Program-made: the position numbers and the translations under genes
Notes under the pieces: generated by a model
Databases searched by the model: none
What the model saw: the letters and a program-made list of their open reading frames with translations, nothing else
Told to the model about the DNA's origin: nothing
NCBI GenBank assembly: GCA_964370775.1
Contig: CAYJKT010000005.1
Coordinates: 41,582 to 105,581 of the forward strand
Length of the DNA: 64,000 nt
Reading direction: 5' to 3'
Source: SIG603 sp964370775
GTDB taxonomy: Bacteria; Bacillota; Clostridia; Oscillospirales; Acutalibacteraceae
In this document: in pieces, positions 49,929 to 58,930 of the stretch
Layout of the letters: every line of letters begins with the position of its first letter
Position numbering within the stretch: position 1 is the first letter of the stretch

Positions 49929-50753
49929 ATGAAGATAGGACTTTTTGTAAACACACAAAAAAGTAATGCGATAGACACTGCTAAAAAAATAGCAGATTTA
50001 ATTTGTGATAAACACGAGGTTTATGTGCATGATGACCTCATGATAAACAGCAAAAACATTGTTAAATTAAGCCACTCTAATCTAGGTGAAATTTGCGATT
50101 TTGTGATTGCTATTGGTGGAGACGGCACGATTATTAACGCTATTAAATTCATTAATGAGAATAAACCGATTTTGGGTGTGAATCTGGGCAGACTTGGCTA
50201 TATGGCTGGGTTAGAGAGCGATGAAATTCATCATATTCCAAACATTTTAGATGGCGAGCATTATCAAGAAGAACGCATGATGATTGACGTTTGTGTTAAC
50301 GATAAGTATATTGGTAACGCACTGAATGACGGAGTTATTGCCGGTGAAGTTAACAGGCTTTTAGACTTTGATGTAAGCTTTGATGACTCTGATTTTCATT
50401 ACAGAGCTGACGGATTGATTATTGCTACGCCTACAGGCTCCACTGCGTATTCTTTATCGGCTGGAGGACCAGCAGTTGACCCTACTCAAAAATGCTTTGT
50501 GTTCACGCCAATTTGTCCACATTCTCTTTTTAACAGAAGTTTAGTATTTAACGATAATTCGATTATAAGGGCAAAGGTTAAGCCGAGAGATAATGGAGCT
50601 GCGTATGTTACGCTTGACGGAGAATACACGGTAAAACTAAACTCTGGCGATACTGTAATGTTTAAAAAATCTACTAAAACAGTAAAATTAATTGCTAAAG
50701 AAAAAAGAAATTTCTATAGCTTAATAAATAAAAAACTGCTAATAATTCAGTAA
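49929..50753 (+). CDS. nadK: NAD kinase
   Basis: This 274-residue enzyme phosphorylates NAD to NADP. It shows IGGDGTIINAI, NLGRLGYMA, the ATPTGSTAYSLSAGGP loop and the later TLDGE. GGGGT precedes the ATG, 9 bp after tlyA. Confidence 0.95.
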   Translation: MKIGLFVNTQKSNAIDTAKKIADLICDKHEVYVHDDLMINSKNIVKLSHSNLGEICDFVIAIGGDGTIINAIKFINENKPILGVNLGRLGYMAGLESDEIHHIPNILDGEHYQEERMMIDVCVNDKYIGNALNDGVIAGEVNRLLDFDVSFDDSDFHYRADGLIIATPTGSTAYSLSAGGPAVDPTQKCFVFTPICPHSLFNRSLVFNDNSIIRAKVKPRDNGAAYVTLDGEYTVKLNSGDTVMFKKSTKTVKLIAKEKRNFYSLINKKLLIIQ

Positions 50754-50767
50754 AGTGAGGTAGGAAA

Positions 50768-51217
50768 ATGAAAAACAAAAGACACGAAAAAATTCATGAG
50801 CTTATCAAAACAAATGAGATTGAAACTCAAGAAGACCTGTTGAAAATGCTTAAAGAAGAACACTTTGCGGTTACTCAAGCCACTGTTTCAAGAGACATTA
50901 AAGAGCTTAGACTTGTTAAAATTCTTTTAGGAAACGGAAAGTATAAGTACTCTTACGGCAGAGAGAACACCAAGGACATAAGCTCTAAATTCGAGGATAT
51001 GTTTAGGGATTCTGTATTGTCTATTGAGGCTGCGCAAAACATCTTGGTTATTAAGTGCCTAACAGGCATGGCACAAGCAGTTTGTGCTTGCATGGATGCT
51101 AATTCTATTCAAGGATTTGTTGGAACATTAGCTGGCGAAGACACAATTATGGTTGTGTGCAAAACAAGCGAGATAGCTAATGAAAAGCAAATTTTCTACA
51201 AAGACTGGATTAGATAA
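50768..51217 (+). CDS. argR: Arginine repressor-type regulator
   Basis: This 149-residue regulator has a winged-helix N-terminus (QEDLLKMLKEEHFAVTQATVSRDIKELRLVKI) and a C-terminal hexamerisation domain (GTLAGEDTIMVVCKT). It senses arginine in the family. Its location between nadK and recN is conserved in Firmicutes. TGAGGTAGG precedes the ATG. Confidence 0.94.
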   Translation: MKNKRHEKIHELIKTNEIETQEDLLKMLKEEHFAVTQATVSRDIKELRLVKILLGNGKYKYSYGRENTKDISSKFEDMFRDSVLSIEAAQNILVIKCLTGMAQAVCACMDANSIQGFVGTLAGEDTIMVVCKTSEIANEKQIFYKDWIR

Positions 51218-51228
51218 AAGAGGTAGTT

Positions 51229-52887
51229 ATGCTTGAGAGTTTGTTTATAAATAATATTGCTGTTATCGAAAAAGCAGAGATAGACTTTGCTAAGGGATTC
51301 AATGTTTTAACAGGTGAGACAGGTGCTGGTAAGTCTATTATAATTGATGCTATCGGTGCAGTGCTTGGAGAGAGAACATCTAAAGATTTGATAAGAACAG
51401 GTAGTGACAAAGCGAGTGTTACTGCTATGTTTGATGTGTCCGACAAGGCGATTGTTAAAGCTGTTGAAGATTTAGGCGTTGATATGGCAGATGGACAATT
51501 GCAATTATATAGAGAAATTAGGCAAAACGGTAAGACAATTTGCAAAATTAACGGAACACCAGTGACAACAGCCATGCTAAAAGATGTTGGCGTAAAGCTT
51601 GTTGCAGTGCATGGTCAACATGATAGTTACGAACTTTTGTCTACTGATATTCATGGAAAATACTTAGATGCTTACGGCAAATTAGAGACGTTATTGGGAA
51701 AATATTTAGAGTCATTTAATCAGCTAAAAATCATAAAAAAACAGCTAGATTTATTAAGTGACAACGAAGAAGAAAAAGAAAGACGACGTGACCTTTTGAT
51801 TTATCAGATAGAGGAAATCGAGAGTGTTGACATTAAAATAGGCGAAAAAGACGAGCTTGTTAAAAGGCGAGATTTGATAAGAAACAGTGCGAATGTGAGC
51901 AGAAGTATTAGTGCTGTGAGAGAACTGCTTAACGGAGACGGCGAAGCTGACGGAATTATCAGCATGGTTGAAACTGCTGCTGAGGAGCTAGACTCTGTAT
52001 CTAGTGATGTGGATTATCTTGAAACATGCAGTGAAAAGCTTAGAGACGTTGAGTACGCTTTGCAAGACATTGGCAGAGAATTAAGAGAGAAAGAAAGCTT
52101 GGTTGAGTTTGACGAGGGCGAACTTGAAGAAGCTGAAGATAGAATAGATTTGCTATATAAACTTAGCTTGAAATATGGCAAAGACGAGCAAGAAATACTT
52201 GATAAGCTAGAGCTTTATAAAAAAGAGCTTGCAGATATAGAGATGTCAGGCGAGAGGATAGAAGAACTTTCTGCTGAGTTTGAAAGCTATAAAACTAAAG
52301 CGATTGCACTAGCGAAAGAGTTATCAGTAAAAAGAAAAGAATGTGCTGTGAACTTTGCAGAAAAAGTAAAAGAAAACCTTAAGTTTTTAAACATGCCAAA
52401 CGTGGATTTCTCTGTGCAGTTAGAGAGATGTAATCTATATAATGGTGGCTGTGATAAAATTCAGTTCATGGTGTCTGCTAACAGTGGCGAAGCACCAAAA
52501 CCGATGTCTAAAATTGCATCTGGTGGTGAATTGTCAAGAATAATGCTTGCGATTAAGGCAATACTTAGCAAAGACGCAGGTATAGACACGATGATTTTTG
52601 ACGAGATTGACACTGGAATTAGTGGCGAGGCGGCGAATAAAGTCGGCAAAAAAATCAAGGAACTTTCATCACATACACAAGTTTTGTGCATAACTCACCT
52701 TGCACAAATAGCTGCAATGGCAAACAATCATTTGTTCATTAACAAACAAACTTCAAGCGAGAAAACATACACAAGTGTTGAAACTCTTGACACAAACGGA
52801 CGAATTGACGAGCTTGCAAGAATTATTGGTGGCGACGAAATTACAGACACAAAAAGAACTATGGCAAAAGAAATGCTTGACAATTAA
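51229..52887 (+). CDS. recN: DNA repair protein RecN
   Basis: This 552-residue SMC-like ATPase acts in double-strand break repair. It has the Walker A GETGAGKS, a central coiled coil (about 150-380), the ABC signature SGGELSRI and Walker B MIFDEIDTG. AAGAGG precedes the ATG. The tyrS promoter overlaps its 3' end. Confidence 0.95.
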   Translation: MLESLFINNIAVIEKAEIDFAKGFNVLTGETGAGKSIIIDAIGAVLGERTSKDLIRTGSDKASVTAMFDVSDKAIVKAVEDLGVDMADGQLQLYREIRQNGKTICKINGTPVTTAMLKDVGVKLVAVHGQHDSYELLSTDIHGKYLDAYGKLETLLGKYLESFNQLKIIKKQLDLLSDNEEEKERRRDLLIYQIEEIESVDIKIGEKDELVKRRDLIRNSANVSRSISAVRELLNGDGEADGIISMVETAAEELDSVSSDVDYLETCSEKLRDVEYALQDIGRELREKESLVEFDEGELEEAEDRIDLLYKLSLKYGKDEQEILDKLELYKKELADIEMSGERIEELSAEFESYKTKAIALAKELSVKRKECAVNFAEKVKENLKFLNMPNVDFSVQLERCNLYNGGCDKIQFMVSANSGEAPKPMSKIASGGELSRIMLAIKAILSKDAGIDTMIFDEIDTGISGEAANKVGKKIKELSSHTQVLCITHLAQIAAMANNHLFINKQTSSEKTYTSVETLDTNGRIDELARIIGGDEITDTKRTMAKEMLDN

Positions 52888-52905
52888 GATTTATGATACT
52901 ATAAT
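52877..52905 (+). promoter_or_regulatory. Promoter of the tyrS T-box transcript
   Basis: TTGACA (52877-52882), 17 nt and TATAAT (52900-52905) is a full consensus promoter. It overlaps the recN stop codon. Confidence 0.85.
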
Positions 52906-52911
52906 ACTTTT

Positions 52912-53190
52912 AATAGCTATGAAGAAAAGAAGTAAGGTGACGTTTTAGCTCAGAGAGCCTGTGTTAGCTGAAAACAGGACTACTACCCACCCCAAATACA
53001 TTTCGGAGCTGCCACTTGAACGCAGGGTTTTGCAATTAGAGTTGTGCCGATTTACACACGTTAAAGTGTCGGGATATTACAGGTTTTTACCTCGTATCCT
53101 TTGAGGTTCGTATCGTGAGGTACGGATAAACTGAGGTGGTACCGTGAATTATTTCACCCTCTGCAAAAATAATTGCAGAGGGTTTTTTAT
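52912..53190 (+). promoter_or_regulatory. T-box leader of tyrS
   Basis: The T-box core CTGAGGTGGTACCGTG is at 53131-53146. Stem I pairs GGTG at 52935 with CACC near 52988; just 5' of the latter are two TAC triplets (52981-52986), fitting a tyrosine specifier codon. The antiterminator bulge TGGT (53137-53140) can pair with ACCA of tRNA-Tyr. A terminator stem (53157-53182) with six T follows. Uncharged tRNA-Tyr should open the antiterminator and switch on tyrS. Confidence 0.95.
53156..53188 (+). terminator. T-box controlled terminator
   Basis: CCCTCTGCA and TGCAGAGGG with an 8-nt loop, followed by six T; it is the off-state of the tyrS T-box. Confidence 0.93.
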
Positions 53191-53232
53191 ATCTTCTGCT
53201 AAACTTTAATTTTACCGAAAGGAAGAAAAATC

Positions 53233-54459
53233 ATGGGAATTTACGAAGAATTAATTGAAAGAGGGCTTATAGCTCAAGTAACAAACGAACCAGAGATTAA
53301 AAAGCTTATTAACGCAGGAGAAGCAACTTTTTATATAGGTTTTGACCCAACTGCTGACAGTTTGCATGTTGGCCACTTTATGGCACTATGCCTTATGAAA
53401 CGTCTGCAAATGGCAGGAAACAAGCCAATAGCACTGCTTGGTGGTGGTACTGGTATGGTAGGAGATCCGTCTGGCAGAACAGACATGAGAAACATGATGA
53501 CAGTGGAGACAATCCAACACAATTGCGACAGATTTAAAGAGCAAATGAGCAAGTTTATTGATTTCTCAGAGGGTAAAGCGTTGATGGTTAACAATGCTGA
53601 CTGGCTAACAGAGCTTAACTACATTGAGCTTTTGCGTGAGGTTGGCGCATGTTTTAGCGTTAACAGAATGTTATCTGCTGAATGCTACAAGCAAAGAATG
53701 GAAAAAGGCTTGAGCTTTTTAGAGTTCAACTACATGATAATGCAAAGTTACGACTTCTACGCATTGTTCCAAAAATACGGTTGTAACCTACAATTTGGTG
53801 GCGACGACCAATGGAGCAACATGCTAGGTGGTACAGAGCTTATCAGAAGAAAGCTAGGCGAAGATGCTCACGCTATGACAATTACCTTATTGCTTAACAA
53901 CGAGGGCAAAAAAATGGGTAAAACTCAAAGTGGCGCAGTGTGGCTAGACCCAGAGAAAACAAGCCCGTTCGACTTCTTCCAATACTGGAGAAACGTTGAC
54001 GACGCTGATGTTTTAAAATGCATTAGAATGCTTACTTTCTTACCGATTGAAGAAATTAAAGCAATGGACTCTTGGGAGGGTAGCGAGCTTAACAAAGCCA
54101 AGGAAATCCTAGCATTTGAGCTAACAAAGCTTGTTCATAACGAAGAAGAAGCACAAAAAGCTTTAGAGGGCGCAAGAGCGTTGTTTAGTGGAAAAGTAAG
54201 CACAGACAACATGCCGACTTCTGAGATTAGTGCAGATAAATTTGTGGACGACAGCATTAATATCCTAGATTTAATGTTAGAAGTTAAACTAATTCCGTCA
54301 AAAGGCGAGGGCAGAAGACTTGTGCAACAAGGTGGAGTGAGTGTTGACGACGAAAAAGTAGCAGATATATCTAAGGCTATCACAAAAGCTGATTTTGACA
54401 AAGGATTTATCGTTGTGAAAAAAGGTAAAAAGACTTTCCAAAAAATAATATTAGCATAA
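53233..54459 (+). CDS. tyrS: Tyrosyl-tRNA synthetase
   Basis: This 408-residue class I synthetase charges tRNA-Tyr. The HIGH-type motif HVGH, FNYMIMQSYDF and the KMSKS-equivalent KMGKTQSG are present, with a C-terminal S4 domain (GRRLVQQGGVSVDDEKV). It is controlled by the T-box upstream and ends with a terminator. Confidence 0.96.
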   Translation: MGIYEELIERGLIAQVTNEPEIKKLINAGEATFYIGFDPTADSLHVGHFMALCLMKRLQMAGNKPIALLGGGTGMVGDPSGRTDMRNMMTVETIQHNCDRFKEQMSKFIDFSEGKALMVNNADWLTELNYIELLREVGACFSVNRMLSAECYKQRMEKGLSFLEFNYMIMQSYDFYALFQKYGCNLQFGGDDQWSNMLGGTELIRRKLGEDAHAMTITLLLNNEGKKMGKTQSGAVWLDPEKTSPFDFFQYWRNVDDADVLKCIRMLTFLPIEEIKAMDSWEGSELNKAKEILAFELTKLVHNEEEAQKALEGARALFSGKVSTDNMPTSEISADKFVDDSINILDLMLEVKLIPSKGEGRRLVQQGGVSVDDEKVADISKAITKADFDKGFIVVKKGKKTFQKIILA

Positions 54460-54469
54460 ATTGTTATGA

Positions 54470-54513
54470 AAAAGCACCGAACTTTGCAGGATTCAAGCAT
54501 GGTTCGGTGCTTT
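54470..54513 (+). terminator. Terminator of tyrS
   Basis: AAAGCACCGAA pairs with TTCGGTGCTTT around a 20-nt loop; the tail is ATATTAT. Confidence 0.8.
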
Positions 54514-54568
54514 ATATTATAAAAATCATCAACACATTTTCACATAACTTTTTATTAGTTATTGCTAA

Positions 54569-54596
54569 TTGACTTTAAAGTAATACTTGATATAAT
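54569..54596 (+). promoter_or_regulatory. Promoter of the ADP-ribosylglycohydrolase-family gene
   Basis: TTGACT (54569-54574), 16 nt and TATAAT (54591-54596), 58 bp before the ATG. Confidence 0.7.
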
Positions 54597-54653
54597 TGTA
54601 ATAATATTTAATTGTAGATAACTAAATAAAAAAATATTAGAAAAGAGATTAAA

Positions 54654-56753
54654 ATGAACATACCTAAAAATTATTTATACGATTTATACTCTGCATGGAT
54701 GGGTAAAATCATAGGAATTCGTCTGGGTGCGCCTGTTGAGGGTTGGACATACCAAAAGATTAAAAATGTATATGGCGAGATAACGAGTTATCCGGTAGAT
54801 TACAGAGATTTTGCAGCAGATGACGACAGCAATGGACCATTGTTTTTTATTAGAGCGTTAGAAGACTGCAAAGATATTAGCAATTTTACAGCTCAAGATG
54901 TTGCTAATGCGTTGCTAAATTATGCGCCTTATGAAAAAGGATTTTTTTGGTGGGGAGGATACGGAATATCCACAGAACACACAGCGTATCTTAATTTAAG
55001 AAACGGAATTGAAGCTCCTAGAAGTGGAAGTATAGAGCAAAATGGTTATACAATGGCAGAGCAAATCGGTGGACAAATATTTATTGATTGTTGGGGTCTT
55101 GTAGCACCTAGCAACCCAAAACTTGCAGCAGAACTAGCACGTAAAGCTGCGAGTGTAACCCATGACGGCAACGGGGTATATGGTGGAATTTATGTTGCTG
55201 TAGCAATTAGCCTTGCTTTTACTCACAAAGATATAAAAACTGTTTTGACTAAATCGCTTGATTACATTCCTCAAACGTGTGAGTTCACTCGTGTTGTAAA
55301 AGCTGTAATGGCTTATTATGAGGAAAACCCTAGCAACTGGAGAGATTGCTTTAATTATGTTTATGATAACTTTGGTTATGATAAATACGCTGGCAACTGC
55401 CATATTATTCCAAATATTGCAGTGATGATTTTAGCCATGCTTTATGGTGAGGGCGATTTTGAGAATACTTTGAACATTTGCAACAACTGTGGTTGGGACA
55501 CCGACTGTAACGTTGGTAATGTTGGTACAATTATGGGTGCGATTTGTGGCACAAAAAATATAGATTACGACAAATGGATTAAGCCTATAAACGATTTCCT
55601 AGCAGCTTCCTCTGTTATTGGTTCGCTTAATATTCAAGATATTGCACAGGGTGCAAGCTATTTTGCGACACTTGCCTATAAATTAGCAGGCGAAAAAATT
55701 CCAGATGAGCTAAAAACTCAGCTAGAGGGCAAAGCGTGCCACTTTGAATTTGAGGAAAGCACTCATGCTATAAGAGTTAGAGGCTCTAATGTTTGTAGCG
55801 TTAGAAACACAGATGAAGAAGCGTTTGAGGGTAAGCGTAGCTTGAAAGTTACAGTGAACGAATTCTCTGGAAACGAAGCTTTTATATACAAGAAAACCTA
55901 CTACAAGCCTAGCGATTTTCACGACTCTCGATATGATCCGTCATTCTCGCCTATAGCATATCCGTCTCAAACAGTAAGCATGGCAGTAATGCCTGCGATG
56001 TATGCTGATGAAATGCATATAAAAGCGACAGCGTATGCAAAAATGGGCAGAAGTGGCGAAATAGTACGTGGTGAAAGCGTAGATTTATGCGAGAAAAAAT
56101 GGTATGAATTAAGCATGGTTATCCCTGAGTCTGACGATTACGTTGAGGAAGTTGGCTTCACTGTTTGTGGAATATCAGGTGGCTTTGCGACTACCACTCT
56201 TACAGTGTATCTCGATAATTTGCTTGTGAGTGGTGCACCGTCATATAGAATTGACTTTAATAAATCCGAAGAAGAAGTGTGGTACTTCATGCACAAGGAG
56301 ATAAACCAGTTTACGAAGCTAAAAGGTAATATCTTTTTAGAGGGAGATTATTTGAGCATAGCAAGCAACGATTATGCAGAGATGTACACAGGGCACATAG
56401 ATTTTACAGATTACAGCGTTAGTTCGACCATAAAACCAATGCTTGGAGATACTCATTTGTTAGGTATTAGAGTGCAAGGAGCTATGCGTAGTTACGCAGT
56501 CGGTTTTAAAGGAGACAAACTTGTTATTCTGAAAAATGATTGTGGATATGAGGTTTTAGTTGAAAAAGATTTTGCATGGGAACACGGAAAAGAATATACA
56601 ATAACTGCAAGTGCTTATGGCGACACGATAAGTGTAAATGTTAATGAGTGTAGATTAAGTGTAAAAGACAGTGCGTTCCCTCATGGTTGCACTGGTTTTA
56701 TGGTGCATAATTCTGGCAGATGCCTGTTTAAAAATCTGGTGGTAAAGGGTTGA
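54654..56753 (+). CDS. ADP-ribosylglycohydrolase-family protein with C-terminal beta-sandwich region
   Basis: This 699-residue protein has an N-terminal DraG-type domain (about 1-350). Dinuclear-metal motifs are DDDSNGP early and GWDTDCNVGNVGTIMGA at about 281-297. The second half (about 365-699) looks like one or two jelly-roll domains of the kind that bind sugars or follow glycosidases. No signal peptide is seen. The DraG fold removes ADP-ribose from substrates or cleaves related ribosides; with ribokinase next, a ribose-releasing salvage enzyme is plausible. The ribokinase start lies within a few bases of its stop. Confidence 0.8.
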   Translation: MNIPKNYLYDLYSAWMGKIIGIRLGAPVEGWTYQKIKNVYGEITSYPVDYRDFAADDDSNGPLFFIRALEDCKDISNFTAQDVANALLNYAPYEKGFFWWGGYGISTEHTAYLNLRNGIEAPRSGSIEQNGYTMAEQIGGQIFIDCWGLVAPSNPKLAAELARKAASVTHDGNGVYGGIYVAVAISLAFTHKDIKTVLTKSLDYIPQTCEFTRVVKAVMAYYEENPSNWRDCFNYVYDNFGYDKYAGNCHIIPNIAVMILAMLYGEGDFENTLNICNNCGWDTDCNVGNVGTIMGAICGTKNIDYDKWIKPINDFLAASSVIGSLNIQDIAQGASYFATLAYKLAGEKIPDELKTQLEGKACHFEFEESTHAIRVRGSNVCSVRNTDEEAFEGKRSLKVTVNEFSGNEAFIYKKTYYKPSDFHDSRYDPSFSPIAYPSQTVSMAVMPAMYADEMHIKATAYAKMGRSGEIVRGESVDLCEKKWYELSMVIPESDDYVEEVGFTVCGISGGFATTTLTVYLDNLLVSGAPSYRIDFNKSEEEVWYFMHKEINQFTKLKGNIFLEGDYLSIASNDYAEMYTGHIDFTDYSVSSTIKPMLGDTHLLGIRVQGAMRSYAVGFKGDKLVILKNDCGYEVLVEKDFAWEHGKEYTITASAYGDTISVNVNECRLSVKDSAFPHGCTGFMVHNSGRCLFKNLVVKG

Positions 56754-56758
56754 TATGT

Positions 56759-57655
56759 ATGAAAAAAGTGCTTGTTATTGGTAGTATAAATATGGATATG
56801 GTTATGGAGGTAGAGCATAATCCCAAAGTAGGCGAAACAGTTTTGGCTAAAAGTAGTCCAAATTTTATTGCAGGTGGTAAAGGTGCAAACCAAGCGTATA
56901 CATTAGGAAAACTAGGCGCTGATGTAGCTATGCTTGGCGCTGTTGGTGAAGACGAAAATGGAAAAAATTTACTAGACAGCTTGAATTCTGTGAATGTAGA
57001 TACCTCTGCTATAAAAGTATCTGATAAAGAAAAAACAGCACTTGCAGTAATCTGCGTTAATAAAGACGGGGACAACAGCATAGTGGTTAATTCAGGCGCA
57101 AATGATTTAGTAACTGTCGGTTATATAGAGGAAAATTTTCATTATATTGAACAAGCAGATATTATTGTAATGCAGTTAGAAATTCCGTTAGACACCGTAA
57201 AATACTGTGTTAGAAAAGCCAAAGATTTAGGTAAATATGTGATTTTAGACACAGCGCCAGCAGTGGAGAATTTATCTGATGAATTTCTTTATGATGTTGA
57301 CATTATTAAACCAAACGAGACAGAGCTTAAAATTCTTTGCCCCGATAAAAACAGTGTTGAAGAGCGTTGTGAGCATTTATATAACAGAGGAGTAAAAAAT
57401 ATTATTGCTACTTTGGGTGAGGATGGTGCAGTTTTATTCAACGAAAATGGAGCTAAAAAGTTTAGTGCAAACAAAGATATAAAAGTGATAGACACAACGG
57501 CGGCGGGAGACAGCTTTACAGCGGCTGTAGCTTTAAATATTGCAAAAGGTAGTAGCATAACAGAGGCGATACTCTTTGCTACTAAGGTTGCAGAGAAAGT
57601 TATATCTAAAAAAGGGGCGCAAATCTCTATTCCGTCTATAGAAGAAGTTGTGTGA
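56759..57655 (+). CDS. rbsK: Ribokinase (PfkB family)
   Basis: This 298-residue kinase phosphorylates ribose or a similar sugar. It starts MKKVLVIGSINMDMV and shows the substrate motif AGGKGANQA and the PfkB ATP/catalytic motif DTTAAGDSF with the catalytic Asp. I chose ATG at 56759, with AAAGGG upstream; a TTG at 56750 would overlap the previous gene. Sugar specificity is inferred from overall similarity; other PfkB sugars are possible. Confidence 0.85.
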   Translation: MKKVLVIGSINMDMVMEVEHNPKVGETVLAKSSPNFIAGGKGANQAYTLGKLGADVAMLGAVGEDENGKNLLDSLNSVNVDTSAIKVSDKEKTALAVICVNKDGDNSIVVNSGANDLVTVGYIEENFHYIEQADIIVMQLEIPLDTVKYCVRKAKDLGKYVILDTAPAVENLSDEFLYDVDIIKPNETELKILCPDKNSVEERCEHLYNRGVKNIIATLGEDGAVLFNENGAKKFSANKDIKVIDTTAAGDSFTAAVALNIAKGSSITEAILFATKVAEKVISKKGAQISIPSIEEVV

Positions 57656-57659
57656 CTTC

Positions 57660-57688
57660 TTGAAAAAAGTAGATATATATGATAGAAT
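57660..57688 (+). promoter_or_regulatory. Possible promoter of the PH-domain gene
   Basis: TTGAAA (57660-57665), 17 nt and TAGAAT (57683-57688), directly after the ribokinase stop. Confidence 0.5.
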
Positions 57689-57709
57689 AAATAAAAAAGA
57701 GGTGTTAGT

Positions 57710-58084
57710 ATGATAGACTTTGAAAACGCAAGCTTTCTGAAACTTAGACGAGTAGATGACGATGATTTTAACAAAGTGATAGAACCACTGCTTGTTGAGG
57801 GCGAAAATGTAATATCAGCTTATAGAACGGTTAGAGATGGCGTGGTGTTCACCGACAAAAGAATTATCGCTATTAATGTAGAGGGCGTAACAGGCAAGAA
57901 AAAAGATATGACAATCATGCCGTACAGAAAAATCCAAGTGTATTCAGTGGAGACTTCTGGTGTGTTTGATTTAGACAGCGAACTTGTTTTGTGGTTCTCT
58001 GGCGTTGGTATGGTTAGATTTGAGTTTACATCAAATTCAAACGTAAAAGAGATATGCTACAATATCTCTGCTAATTTGCTGTGA
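57710..58084 (+). CDS. Bacterial PH-domain protein
   Basis: This 124-residue protein matches the single-domain bacterial PH family: LVEGENVISAYRTVRDGVVFTDKRIIAI, then IMPYRKIQVYSVET and FDLDSELVLWF. It is soluble and probably forms rings or oligomers; its function in the family is unknown. AGAGGTG precedes the ATG. Confidence 0.85.
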   Translation: MIDFENASFLKLRRVDDDDFNKVIEPLLVEGENVISAYRTVRDGVVFTDKRIIAINVEGVTGKKKDMTIMPYRKIQVYSVETSGVFDLDSELVLWFSGVGMVRFEFTSNSNVKEICYNISANLL

Positions 58085-58104
58085 TAGAATAAACAGAGGT
58101 TATT

Positions 58105-58626
58105 ATGATTGCAGATATTAAAACAGATAGACTTATAATTCGCAAACCGACTTTAAGTGATGTGCAGGCTTATAAAGAGATACAAAACAGCGAGCATGTT
58201 CTTAAGTATAATCCTATGAAGAAAAAAGACGAAGAAGATATTAAAAGAGAGTTTAACACAAATGACGGTATGCGAATTTTGCAAACTCATGATAATATCA
58301 TAGTTGGTGCACTGTTTGTAGATGAAGATAGCCTTAGATTTTGGGAAAAATCTGTAGAAATTTCGTTTTTTACATCAGATAAACATGCACGCAAAGGATA
58401 TATGAGCGAAGCGCTGAGTGCAGTTATTAAATCGCTTTTTACAGAGCACGATATATTATCTATAACTGCAAGAGTTTTTGCAGATAACGTGGCGTCTATA
58501 AGCTTAATATCTAAGTTAAAATTTAATAAAGACGGCTGTATTAGAAATTGTGTAATGCATAGAGATGTGTTGCACGATGATATGTTGTTCTCGTTAACCA
58601 AAGAGGAATATATGTCAGCTAACTAA
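58105..58626 (+). CDS. GNAT-family N-acetyltransferase (RimJ/RimL-like)
   Basis: This 173-residue enzyme uses acetyl-CoA. The opening IKTDRLIIRKPTLSD and the later GYMSEALSAVIKSLF and NVASISLISKLKF are GNAT features. Many such proteins acetylate N-termini or small amines; the substrate is unknown. AGAGG precedes the ATG. Confidence 0.87.
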   Translation: MIADIKTDRLIIRKPTLSDVQAYKEIQNSEHVLKYNPMKKKDEEDIKREFNTNDGMRILQTHDNIIVGALFVDEDSLRFWEKSVEISFFTSDKHARKGYMSEALSAVIKSLFTEHDILSITARVFADNVASISLISKLKFNKDGCIRNCVMHRDVLHDDMLFSLTKEEYMSAN

Positions 58627-58668
58627 AAAACGGAGACTTTAACTTAATTGTTATAGTCTCCGTTTTAA
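58627..58668. terminator. Bidirectional terminator after the GNAT gene
   Basis: AAAACGGAGACT and AGTCTCCGTTTT form a perfect 12-bp stem with a 16-nt loop, with T on one side and A on the other, so it could end transcripts from both directions. Confidence 0.8.
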
Positions 58669-58929
58669 CGTATCGATAAACTCTTGTGATAAAAAACACA
58701 AATGGAATGTATCAGGAAACTTTTTCTATCGCAAAAAGTTTCCTTTTTGTCAATATATTAACAAATTCACCTTCAAAAAAGCTCTTCTAAGGAAAAAGAT
58801 TGCGTTTTCTGAGGAAAACACCTCAGGGCGTTGCCCTAAGAACCCAAAATCTTTTGAAAAAGATTTATTAAAACTCTTATGTTTTGTCAATATAACGAAA
58901 ATAGTACTTTTTTGACAGTCTCCGTTTTA
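58655..58929. repeat. Intergenic repeat region with hairpins, flanked by 13-bp direct repeats
   Basis: AGTCTCCGTTTTA occurs at 58655-58667 and 58917-58929. Between them are a perfect 12-bp hairpin (58714-58744, AGGAAACTTTTT) with T tail, CTGAGG/CCTCAG and AGGGC/GCCCT hairpins (58809-58837), an outer AAAAGATT/AATCTTTT pair, and two copies of TTTTGTCAATATA. No ORF is present. It resembles a small non-coding mobile repeat inserted into or beside a terminator. Confidence 0.6.
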
Positions 58930-58930
58930 C

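Noticed and set aside
57289..57774. 161-residue minus-strand ORF
   Set aside because: It is antisense to the rbsK catalytic region and the next gene's start; the plus-strand genes explain the DNA.
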